Shown here one piece after another: positions 1 to 5,238 of a stretch of DNA of 8,057 nucleotides. The DNA is from Clostridia bacterium. Its GTDB lineage: Bacteria > Bacillota > Clostridia > Christensenellales > Aristaeellaceae. The translations under genes and the position numbers were made by a program. Location: positions 1 to 8,057 of the forward strand of contig JAFSZW010000446.1 of assembly GCA_017458865.1 (NCBI GenBank). Reading direction: 5' to 3'. How positions within the stretch are numbered: position 1 is the stretch's first letter; the number at the start of each line of letters is the position of its first letter. The notes below the pieces were generated by a model, which saw only the letters and a program-made list of their open reading frames with translations, was not told the origin of the DNA and searched no databases.

Positions 1-148
1 AGTTCGTACAGTTGGAAAGCGGAAAATCAATGATCCTGAATTTTCCACCGAACGGGACTGCCGGCTTGGCTACTTTTTTCGTCAGTATGCCGAGACGACT
101 TCCTTGGCCGCCAGCCAGCAGCATGGCGACACACTTTTTTTTCCTCAT
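1..148 (-). CDS. glgC: Glucose-1-phosphate adenylyltransferase, N-terminal part (gene runs off the left edge)
   Basis: This is the start of ADP-glucose pyrophosphorylase, which makes ADP-glucose from glucose-1-phosphate and ATP, the first committed step of bacterial glycogen synthesis in the cytoplasm. Only 49 codons are visible. The peptide begins MRKKKCVAMLLAGGQGSRLG and continues with KPAVPFGGKFRIIDFPLSNC. The AGGQGSRLG stretch at residues 12-20 is the nucleotide-binding loop of sugar nucleotidyltransferases. The KPAVPFGGK...IIDFPLSNC block is characteristic of GlgC rather than of GalU or RmlA. The ATG at 148-146 is preceded by AGGAG (163-159 on the minus strand) with a 10 nt spacer, which fixes the start. 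The gene is transcribed away from the plus-strand operon and has its own promoter. In many Bacillota glgC is followed by glgD and glgA, but those would lie outside this window. The GlgD paralogue is unlikely because it usually lacks the intact GGQGSRL loop. Confidence 0.95.
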   Translation of the reverse strand, partial: MRKKKCVAMLLAGGQGSRLGILTKKVAKPAVPFGGKFRIIDFPLSNCTN

Positions 149-158
149 GGTTAACACG

Positions 159-163
159 CTCCT
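159..163 (-). promoter_or_regulatory. glgC ribosome binding site
   Basis: CTCCT on the plus strand reads AGGAG on the minus strand, 10 nt before the glgC ATG. It is the only good Shine-Dalgarno near that start. Confidence 0.8.
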
Positions 164-185
164 GTGAGTAGGATTAATAAAGCTG

Positions 186-213
186 CACTGGAAACCTTCA
201 GACACTTCCAGTG
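186..213 (-). promoter_or_regulatory. Inverted repeat in the glgC leader
   Basis: CACTGGAA (186-193) and TTCCAGTG (206-213) are perfect 8-base arms separated by 12 nt. They lie inside the predicted untranslated leader of glgC, between the promoter and the ribosome site. In RNA this would make an 8-bp hairpin, and in DNA it could be an operator. There is no U-tract next to it, so it is not an ordinary intrinsic terminator. A role in controlling glgC is inference from its position. Confidence 0.5.
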
Positions 214-218
214 TATAT

Positions 219-237
219 GGATTCCGACACGGATTCC
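219..237 (-). repeat. Direct repeat just downstream of the glgC promoter
   Basis: GGATTCC occurs at 219-225 and again at 231-237, a 12-base period, roughly one helical turn apart. If transcription starts near 243 on the minus strand, the pair covers about +6 to +24, a position where a dimeric repressor could bind. The regulatory role is only an inference. Confidence 0.35.
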
Positions 238-249
238 TCCATTGTCAGC

Positions 250-278
250 ATTATAACATAAACTTTCGAAAAGGAAAA
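250..278 (-). promoter_or_regulatory. Promoter of glgC (extended -10)
   Basis: Read on the minus strand, 255-250 is a perfect TATAAT preceded by TGT, giving the extended -10 TGTTATAAT. With a 17 nt spacer the -35 position (278-273) reads TTTTCC, a weak match, as is common with extended -10 promoters. Transcription would start near 243 and give a leader of about 95 nt before the glgC ATG. Confidence 0.65.
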
Positions 279-298
279 GCAGAGAAGTGCTATATTGA

Positions 299-666
299 TA
301 AGAAACAACCGAAAACTTTTTTGGGGGCGCTATCGAAACCGGCGCATCCGGGCAGGCAGGACGGTCGCTGTGGAAACTATCGGCTGAAACTGTCTGCGCG
401 GCAGCTGATCGGACGCACTTTTCCTGTGCAGGCATGTGGTGCAGGGAAAAGCCGCCAGAGGCGCCAACAGGCCTGCGCAGCGCGCAGAACCGGGGCACCC
501 AGATGTGCCATGATTTCGGCAGGCCTGGTGCAAAAGATGCCGCAATTGAACGCATCTGCGCATAATGCTGCAGGCTGCATTCGAAAGAATAAGGCACGGA
601 TGGGGAGATGTGTCCGGTAAGGCCCAGGTCGCGGAATTTCAGAATGATCTTTTCAACGAGTATTGA
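299..666 (+). pseudogene. Possible decayed plus-strand gene, tail at 550-666
   Basis: No intact gene lies between the glgC promoter and the promoter at 663-690. The right end is coding-like. The plus frame starting at 550 reads a 38-residue tail containing LQAAFERIRHGWGDVSGKAQ and then AEFQNDLFNEY, stopping at TGA 664-666. Upstream, this frame is closed by TGA at 547-549. A different plus frame is open from about 302 to TAA 560-562 and reads plausibly too (KPPEAPTGLRSAQNRG, then HDFGRPGAKDAAIER). Joining the two would need one restored base near 547-562, the pattern of a frameshifted old gene. No ATG with a ribosome site starts either piece, and I do not recognise the family. A weak extended -10 (TGCTATATT, 288-296) precedes it. 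The left half is Cys-rich in translation, which weakens the coding case there. Alternatives are an unrecognised structured RNA or plain spacer. Confidence 0.3.
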
Positions 667-690
667 ATATTGTCTTTTGCGTGGTATAAT
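663..690 (+). promoter_or_regulatory. Promoter of the six-gene operon
   Basis: TTGAAT (663-668), a 16 nt spacer, then a perfect TATAAT (685-690) with TGG directly before it, so it is also an extended -10. Transcription would start near 697, leaving a leader of about 65 nt before the ATG at 763. The -35 box overlaps the TGA of the coding-like tail upstream. It is the best sigma-A-type promoter seen on this strand, and I found no clear second promoter in the gaps downstream. Confidence 0.7.
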
Positions 691-747
691 CAGGGCACTG
701 CTGTGCATGAGCATGACTATCGCGCACACACAGACCAATCTGCCGAC

Positions 748-753
748 AGGAGG
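748..753 (+). promoter_or_regulatory. Ribosome binding site deciding the DUF5688 start
   Basis: A perfect AGGAGG 9 nt before the ATG at 763. It rules out the longer open frame that begins at 670, upstream of the predicted transcription start. Confidence 0.85.
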
Positions 754-762
754 AATCACGGG

Positions 763-1746
763 ATGACGTATGACGAGTTTGTGGACAGGATTTCGATCGC
801 GATTCAGGAAGAGCTGCAGGTAAATGAGGATATGATTCGGATGTATCCCAAGGGTTATGTGGGAGAAAACAAAATGGACAGGCGACTTGTCCGGAGCATG
901 AATGATGCATATTACAAGGAATGCGACGAACAGGATATCCTTCAGGGAGACATGCTGGCGATTGTTGCGAGGAGCGATATAAGCATGCTTGCAGTGCCGG
1001 TTCCGCTTGAACAGCATTACGAGTATTTTAAGTATCACGATTTTGATGCGGATGCGTGGGATGCGATTCTGGAGCAGATCCGCATGGGTGTGAATGTTCA
1101 TCACAATATGGATCGCCGCCTTGATCCGGATAAGGAAGGACTGGATTACGAAACGGAAGTCAAGCCGCGGCTGTTTTTATTGTCGATGAGCAGTGAATCG
1201 TATGCGCAGGTTGATGAAGATGTGATCAGCATTCAGTACGGAGATATTGTCCTGATTGCCTGTATGGATTTGGACAGGGGCAGAGATAAACGGAAACAGA
1301 TGGGTCTCAGTCATGTGGACCGCAACGACCTTCCGATGTGGGGACTGACAGAGGACCAGGTTCTGGCAGATGCGTTTGAGGTGATGATGCGGGAATATCC
1401 GCCCGTTCTAATTAACGCAAATGACACGAGCAAGGAGATCGATTTTTTAAATAGCGATGAGAGCCTTGATGAAATTGCCTATATCCTGACATCAAAGCAG
1501 CATATCTGTGGAGCTTGTTCGGTGTTTTATCCCGGTGTGGCAGAGAAAATCTATAAGGCAATGGGAAATAAACCGTTTGCTTATTATCCACTGTCCCATC
1601 ACAGGGGCGTCATCCTTGAGGATAATATCATTCTTCGCAGATTCAAGGAACAGCTCGTCAGGCTTTTGGTTGAGGATGATGGGAATGAACGGATTACAGA
1701 CAAGATTCATATTTTTGACGGGCAGACATTCAGAGTGATGGAATAG
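763..1746 (+). CDS. DUF5688-like protein of unknown function
   Basis: A 327-residue, acidic, probably cytoplasmic protein with no signal peptide or membrane segment. The start is the ATG at 763, preceded by a perfect AGGAGG (748-753) with a 9 nt spacer. An open frame reaches back to a non-ATG codon at 670, but that would lie inside the promoter. The N-terminus (MTYDEFVDRISIAIQEEL) and the C-terminal third match my memory of DUF5688 proteins of gut Bacillota. Marks of the family are the MWGLTEDQVL stretch, then a segment near YILTSKQHICGACSVFYPGV, then PLSHHRGVIL. In the family these correspond to 'MWGVTEEEL', 'YVLTN...GA..LYPGV' and 'PSS.HEVIL'. No catalytic motif is obvious and the family role is unknown. 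It is the first gene after the promoter. Its base composition (about 45-47% GC in two 60-base lines) is well below the later operon genes, which suggests a different history. The family call is from memory, not a search. Confidence 0.75.
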   Translation: MTYDEFVDRISIAIQEELQVNEDMIRMYPKGYVGENKMDRRLVRSMNDAYYKECDEQDILQGDMLAIVARSDISMLAVPVPLEQHYEYFKYHDFDADAWDAILEQIRMGVNVHHNMDRRLDPDKEGLDYETEVKPRLFLLSMSSESYAQVDEDVISIQYGDIVLIACMDLDRGRDKRKQMGLSHVDRNDLPMWGLTEDQVLADAFEVMMREYPPVLINANDTSKEIDFLNSDESLDEIAYILTSKQHICGACSVFYPGVAEKIYKAMGNKPFAYYPLSHHRGVILEDNIILRRFKEQLVRLLVEDDGNERITDKIHIFDGQTFRVME

Positions 1747-1749
1747 TCA

Positions 1750-1798
1750 GCGCAGATTATCAGGAAGGCCTTTATGCCGGTCTGCCATAAGGCTGCGC
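1750..1798 (+). other. Intercistronic stem-loop without U-tract
   Basis: GCGCAG (1750-1755) pairs with CTGCGC (1793-1798). Inside, GCCTTTATG can pair with CATAAGGC with one bulged T. The structure begins 3 nt after the stop codon at 1744-1746 and ends 6 nt before the GGAGG of the next gene. No run of T follows, so it is not a standard terminator. It could protect or process mRNA ends, or affect access to the next ribosome site. These roles are inference. Confidence 0.5.
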
Positions 1799-1804
1799 AT
1801 ATTT

Positions 1805-1809
1805 GGAGG
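1805..1809 (+). promoter_or_regulatory. Shine-Dalgarno of the metallophosphoesterase gene
   Basis: GGAGG, followed by two more G. It is 8 nt before the ACG at 1818, the position where family members usually have ATG. An in-frame TTG at 1803 overlaps this site and so cannot be served by it. Confidence 0.65.
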
Positions 1810-1817
1810 GGATTATC

Positions 1818-2537
1818 ACGATTTACATTACCGGTGATACGCACGGGGATCCAGGCCGCTTCTTTGAACCGGCGCTGCCCTGCCAGGACTGGACGGATAA
1901 GGACAAGCTCATTGTGGCCGGGGATTTCGGGTGCATTTTCGGCCTCGGCCTGACGGATGAGGCCAAGCTGGATCGGCTCAGTCAGTGTACGTATGAAATT
2001 CTGTTTCTGGATGGGAATCATGAATGTTTCCCGAAGATCTATTCGTATCCGGAGGAAAACTGGTGCGGTGGGAGAGTGCACAGAGTCCGGAGGAATATCC
2101 GCCATCTGATGCGCGGACAGGTGTATGAGATCGAAGGCATGCGCATCTTTACCATGGGCGGCGGATATTCCATAGACCAGATGTACCGCATTCCAGGACG
2201 CAGCTGGTGGCCTGAGGAGATGCCCACAGATGCAGAGTATGAAGAGGGGCTCGTGAATCTCAGGAAGGCCAGAAACCGTGTGGATGTGATCATCAGCCAT
2301 GCGGCACCGTCACAGAGTATGCAGTATCTTAAGCAGCAGGGCATTTTTTCCGTTGTCTTTCCACAGGAGGCGCCACTGGGTGCCTACCTTGAGAAGGTGG
2401 CAAGGCTGACGGAACACCGACACTATTATTTCGGGCATCTTCATATGGACGCGGAGCTGCCGGAAAACAGGACAGCGCTGTATTATGCCCTGTACTGTCT
2501 CAATACAGGCAAGAAGATCGCCGGGCCGACGGCATAA
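1818..2537 (+). CDS. Calcineurin-like metallophosphoesterase with uncertain, apparently non-ATG start
   Basis: A metal-dependent phosphoesterase, cytoplasmic, substrate unknown. Numbered from the ACG at 1818 it is 239 residues with all five signature blocks in order: GDTHG (6-10), GDFG (35-38), GNHE (66-69), the metal-binding His of SHAAPS (161) and GHLH (206-209). Likely dinuclear metal ligands are D7, H9, D36, N67, H161, H207 and H209. A GGGYSIDQMYR...SWWPEE segment (114-134) marks a subgroup common in Bacillota. The start is odd. Homologues begin M-IYITGDTHG, and here the Met position is ACG, although GGAGG sits 8 nt upstream. In-frame choices are TTG 1803 (overlaps the ribosome site, 244 residues), ACG 1818, or ATT 1821. 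There is no ATG or GTG there. The gene follows the DUF5688 gene after a short hairpin-bearing gap and is probably cotranscribed with it. The family is certain, the start is not. Confidence 0.88.
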   Translation, partial: TIYITGDTHGDPGRFFEPALPCQDWTDKDKLIVAGDFGCIFGLGLTDEAKLDRLSQCTYEILFLDGNHECFPKIYSYPEENWCGGRVHRVRRNIRHLMRGQVYEIEGMRIFTMGGGYSIDQMYRIPGRSWWPEEMPTDAEYEEGLVNLRKARNRVDVIISHAAPSQSMQYLKQQGIFSVVFPQEAPLGAYLEKVARLTEHRHYYFGHLHMDAELPENRTALYYALYCLNTGKKIAGPTA

Positions 2538-2657
2538 GGTGCGGCCGGGATTGCAGGGACTTGCATATGCAGGTTCAAGTGCGTCCCTGCGGGGATGCCG
2601 GAGCTGCCGGTCACTGGCACGGAAGTGACAAAATGAGGAACCGGAGGGCGAAACACG
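2538..2657 (+). other. Intercistronic gap with two hairpins
   Basis: This 120 nt gap contains two inverted repeats. GCAGGGAC (2553-2560) pairs with GTCCCTGC (2583-2590), and ACTTG/CAAGT can extend the stem past a 2-base bulge. GTCACT (2610-2615) pairs with AGTGAC (2624-2629) across an 8 nt loop. Neither is followed by a T-run, so readthrough into rsuA is expected. I see no convincing -35/-10 pair here. Confidence 0.5.
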
Positions 2658-3407
2658 ATGAGTGAACAGATGCGGCTGGACAAGTGCCTTGCTATGCTGG
2701 GCATTGGCTCAAGGAGCGAAGTGAAACAGATGATCCGCAGAGGCCTGGTGTCCATAGATGGCATACCGGCAGCGGATCCTGAGCGGAAGCTGGATCCTGA
2801 GCACAGCCGGATCATCGTGTCGGGGACGGAATACGTCTTCAAGGCGGAGCGTACGGTTATGCTGCACAAGCCGGCTGGTGTTCTGACTGCTGCCCGGGAT
2901 AAGAAGCAGCGGACAGTTATGGATCTGCTGCCGCCGATGTACACGGCGATGGGCTGTATGCCGGCCGGGCGGCTTGACAAGGATACGACAGGTCTGCTGA
3001 TTCTGACCAGCAACGGTACGTTGGCACATCGTCTCATAGACCCGAACAAGGAAGTCGGAAAGACATATGAAGCACGAATCGACGGCTGCTTTACGGAGGC
3101 GGATATTGCCGCATTCCGCAGCGGCCTGCATATAGATGACTCGGATGGCGTCTTTGATGCCAGGCCCGCAAAGGCGCGTATTCTTGAGCAGGGGGATGGG
3201 TCAGGGTCAAGCCTGGTGGAGGTGCGCATTGCGGAGGGAAAATATCATCAGGTCAAACGGATGTTTGCCATGCGCGGATATGCGGTGCTGGCACTCAAAC
3301 GGGTAAGGATCGGGCGGCTTCGTCTGGACCCGGCACTTGAGCCCGGGGCGTATCGGGAACTGACGCAGGCGGAAATCGGCCTGATGGAACAGGAAGACGG
3401 GGAATAG
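2658..3407 (+). CDS. rsuA: 16S rRNA pseudouridine synthase, RsuA/RluB/E/F family
   Basis: It isomerises a uridine in rRNA to pseudouridine. RsuA acts on position 516 of 16S rRNA (E. coli numbering) during small-subunit assembly. The 249-residue protein has an N-terminal S4 RNA-binding domain (about 1-60, with RLDKCLAMLGIGSRSEVKQM and VSIDG) and a catalytic domain. The catalytic motif is GRLDKDTTGLLILT at 104-117, with Asp107 as the expected nucleophile. The KPAGVLTAARD...TVMDLLP stretch (71-92) and the late EGKYHQVKRMF block are typical of the RsuA branch. Length fits the family. The ATG at 2658 has GGAGGG at 2643-2648, 9 nt upstream. It lies 3 nt from the next gene, also an rRNA-modification type, so the two probably work on ribosome maturation together. 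Whether the target is 16S U516 or another rRNA site cannot be read from sequence alone. Confidence 0.9.
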   Translation: MSEQMRLDKCLAMLGIGSRSEVKQMIRRGLVSIDGIPAADPERKLDPEHSRIIVSGTEYVFKAERTVMLHKPAGVLTAARDKKQRTVMDLLPPMYTAMGCMPAGRLDKDTTGLLILTSNGTLAHRLIDPNKEVGKTYEARIDGCFTEADIAAFRSGLHIDDSDGVFDARPAKARILEQGDGSGSSLVEVRIAEGKYHQVKRMFAMRGYAVLALKRVRIGRLRLDPALEPGAYRELTQAEIGLMEQEDGE

Positions 3408-3410
3408 CAT

Positions 3411-4013
3411 ATGGCAGAGCATTACTTTTCGCAGAGCCCGGAAAGTGCACATGAATACCGGACATTCACGGTGGAGTTGCCTGGACGGACACTGACATTT
3501 GACGCGGATGCCGGCGTGTTCTCAAAAGAGCACATTGATCCCGGCAGTGATCTGCTGTGCAAATCGCTGCCGGAGGACTTATCAGGCAGGGTGCTTGATA
3601 TGGGGGCCGGCTGGGGCGCCATGAGCGTGATGATCCTCGCGGAACATCCCGATGTCGAGATGACCATGGCGGAGATCAACGAACGGGCGCTGGCACTGGC
3701 TGAGCGGAATATCCGGCAGAACGGCATGACGGCAAAGGCAGTGCTATCCGACGGCTTTGCAGCGGTTGACGGACTGTTTGACGCCATCGTCACCAATCCG
3801 CCCATTCGGGCTGGCAAGAATGTGATCTATGGAATGTTCCGGGATGCGGCGGACCATCTTGTTCCCGGCGGCAGCCTGTATCTGGTGATCCGCAAGCAGC
3901 AGGGAGCCGATAGCGCAGGCAAATATCTTGCCGGGCTGTATGAACGGGTGGAGGTCCTCAGGAAAAAGAGCGGATATGTCATTTATCAATGCATAAAGGG
4001 GGCAGAACAATGA
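3411..4013 (+). CDS. Class I SAM-dependent methyltransferase, RsmC-like (rRNA guanine-N2 type)
   Basis: A 200-residue single-domain methyltransferase of the small RsmC/YbxB group. The E. coli relative RsmC methylates G1207 of 16S rRNA. The N-terminus HYFSQSP...F...LPGRTLTFDADAGVFSKEHIDPGS is the hallmark of this group. The SAM-binding motif I is VLDMGAGWGAM (61-71), the acidic end of strand 2 is AEIN (87-90), and motif IV is TNPPIRAGK (128-136), the NPPI tetrad expected of N-methyltransferases acting on a planar base. RKQQGA near 161-166 matches the conserved tail. E. coli RsmC is about twice as long, with a second non-catalytic domain missing here, as is normal in Bacillota. The ATG follows the rsuA stop by 3 nt and the ribosome site (AGGAAG or GGGGA) lies within the end of rsuA. 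The stop overlaps the start of patB. The exact target base is inferred. Confidence 0.88.
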   Translation: MAEHYFSQSPESAHEYRTFTVELPGRTLTFDADAGVFSKEHIDPGSDLLCKSLPEDLSGRVLDMGAGWGAMSVMILAEHPDVEMTMAEINERALALAERNIRQNGMTAKAVLSDGFAAVDGLFDAIVTNPPIRAGKNVIYGMFRDAADHLVPGGSLYLVIRKQQGADSAGKYLAGLYERVEVLRKKSGYVIYQCIKGAEQ

Positions 4014-5188
4014 GCGAATTTGACCAGGCGTACTTTGACCGCGGACTTGAGCGGCGGGGGACAGAGTGCGTCAAGTGGGATGCCATGCTTGAACAGCAGG
4101 GTGACCCTGAGATGATTCCCATGTGGGTGGCGGATATGGATTTCCCGTCTGCACCTGCTATTCAGGCGGCTGTTGCAAAGGTGGCTGCGCAGGGCACCTG
4201 GGGTTATACCCGAAATGGCGACAGAGATTCAGAGGCACTTTCTGCTTACTGGCAGCGCAGGCATGGCGTCAGTATCCGGAAAGAGGATGTCCTGATGAGC
4301 CCCTGTGTCGTGTCCGGTATGCGCATGGCAGTCCAGGCACTGACAAAGCCGGGCGACGGGGTGCTGATCAACCCGCCGATCTATGGACCGTTCTTTGAGT
4401 CCATCCGGCAGAGCGGCCGCACTGTGGTGGAAAGTCCGCTCATTCAGGGTGATGACAACCGCTGGACGCTGAACATTGAGGAAATGGACGCCAAACTGGC
4501 TGCCGGTGAGGCTCAGGCTGTCATGTTCTGCTCGCCGCACAATCCCTGCGGACGTGCGTGGAGCAGGGAGGAACTCAGCCAGGTGCTTGACCTGTGCCGG
4601 CGGTATAAGGTTCCGCTCATCTGCGATGAGATTCACGCGGATTTTGTCTATGCACCCTGCAGGCATACGTCGATACTGACACTTGCCAGTGAGGAGGATG
4701 CGGTGCTCATGCTCTGCGCTGCCAGCAAGACATTCAATGTTGCGGGTCTGCAGCAGAGCAGCATGGTGTCAAGAAATGCCGCTCTGCTGGGGCGGGTTAA
4801 GGCACAGCGCGACATGTCCGGTGTCACATTTGGCAATCCGTTCGCACTGGCTGCAACCAGAGCGGCATATACCGACTGTGACGCATGGCTGGACGGACTG
4901 CTTCTCTATCTTGCCGGCAACCGGGATCTGGTGGTGGAACACGCCAAAAAGTGGCCGAAAGTCCGGGTGACAAAGCTTGAGGCGACGTATCTGATGTGGC
5001 TTGACTGCCGGCAACTTGGCATGAACCAGGAAGAACTCGGTAGGGTGGTCCGGGAAGCACATGTTTTTGTAACGGACGGGCTCTTTTTCGGCTCACATGG
5101 TGAGGGATTTATCCGGCTGAACATTGGGTGCCCGCGTGCTCAGGTGGAGGCGGCGCTGCGCCGGCTGGATACTGTTTTTGCAAAGTAA
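4010..5188 (+). CDS. patB: Cystathionine beta-lyase / C-S lyase, PatB-MalY family
   Basis: A cytoplasmic PLP enzyme of aminotransferase fold I that cleaves C-S bonds, for example cystathionine to homocysteine, pyruvate and ammonia. The 392-residue protein carries the family start FDRGLERRGTECVKWD and MWVADMDFPSAPAI (38-51). It also has CSPHNPCGR (174-182), CDEIHADFV (205-213) with the Asp that holds the PLP ring nitrogen, AASKTFNVAGLQ (237-248) with Lys240 as the PLP Schiff-base lysine, and FIRLNIGCPR near the end with the carboxylate-binding Arg. This pattern separates it from ordinary aspartate aminotransferases. I chose the ATG at 4010 because it overlaps the upstream TGA (ATGA), has GGGGG (3998-4002) upstream and matches family N-termini. 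An in-frame ATG at 3989 would lack a good site. The overlap suggests translational coupling. E. coli MalY also modulates MalT, but nothing here points to such a role. Confidence 0.92.
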   Translation: MSEFDQAYFDRGLERRGTECVKWDAMLEQQGDPEMIPMWVADMDFPSAPAIQAAVAKVAAQGTWGYTRNGDRDSEALSAYWQRRHGVSIRKEDVLMSPCVVSGMRMAVQALTKPGDGVLINPPIYGPFFESIRQSGRTVVESPLIQGDDNRWTLNIEEMDAKLAAGEAQAVMFCSPHNPCGRAWSREELSQVLDLCRRYKVPLICDEIHADFVYAPCRHTSILTLASEEDAVLMLCAASKTFNVAGLQQSSMVSRNAALLGRVKAQRDMSGVTFGNPFALAATRAAYTDCDAWLDGLLLYLAGNRDLVVEHAKKWPKVRVTKLEATYLMWLDCRQLGMNQEELGRVVREAHVFVTDGLFFGSHGEGFIRLNIGCPRAQVEAALRRLDTVFAK

Positions 5189-5190
5189 AT

Positions 5191-5215
5191 CTGCTGTCCG
5201 GGAACGGACATGCAG
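5191..5215 (+). other. Stem-loop between patB and pepV
   Basis: CTGCTGTCCG (5191-5200), loop GGAA, then CGGACA, a bulged T and GCAG (5205-5215). This is a 10-bp stem with one bulge that starts 2 nt after the patB stop. No T-run follows, and the AAGGAG of pepV comes 9 nt later. It is compatible with an mRNA stability or processing element. The function is not shown. Confidence 0.55.
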
Positions 5216-5224
5216 AAAGAATCA

Positions 5225-5230
5225 AAGGAG
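5225..5230 (+). promoter_or_regulatory. Ribosome binding site deciding the pepV start
   Basis: AAGGAG lies 8 nt before the ATG at 5239. An in-frame ATG at 5233 is only 2 nt away from it, so 5239 is the better start. Confidence 0.8.
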
Positions 5231-5238
5231 ATATGATC

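Noticed and set aside
321..620. A 99-codon plus-strand frame starting at TTG 321.
   Set aside because: No ribosome site precedes the TTG, and the product is Arg/Ala/Cys-rich with no domain-like pattern. A neighbouring frame at 550-666 looks more protein-like.
303..660. A structured RNA such as RNase P RNA, tmRNA, SRP RNA or 6S RNA in the gene-poor stretch.
   Set aside because: I looked for the conserved cores of RNase P RNA (GAGGAAAGTCC-type), tmRNA ends and the SRP GGTCAGGTCCGGAAGG-type loop on both strands and saw none. I cannot exclude 6S-like RNA, which has little primary sequence conservation.
151..1104. A 317-codon open frame on the minus strand covering the gap and half of the DUF5688 gene.
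   Set aside because: It is in codon register with the DUF5688 gene, where sense TTA, CTA and TCA codons are rare, so the antisense frame stays open. It has no ribosome site, and most of it is the complement of a well-supported gene.
3989..4009. An earlier in-frame ATG for patB at 3989.
   Set aside because: It adds seven residues not typical of the family, lies inside the methyltransferase end and lacks a spaced ribosome site. The ATG at 4010 has GGGGG upstream and the standard ATGA overlap.
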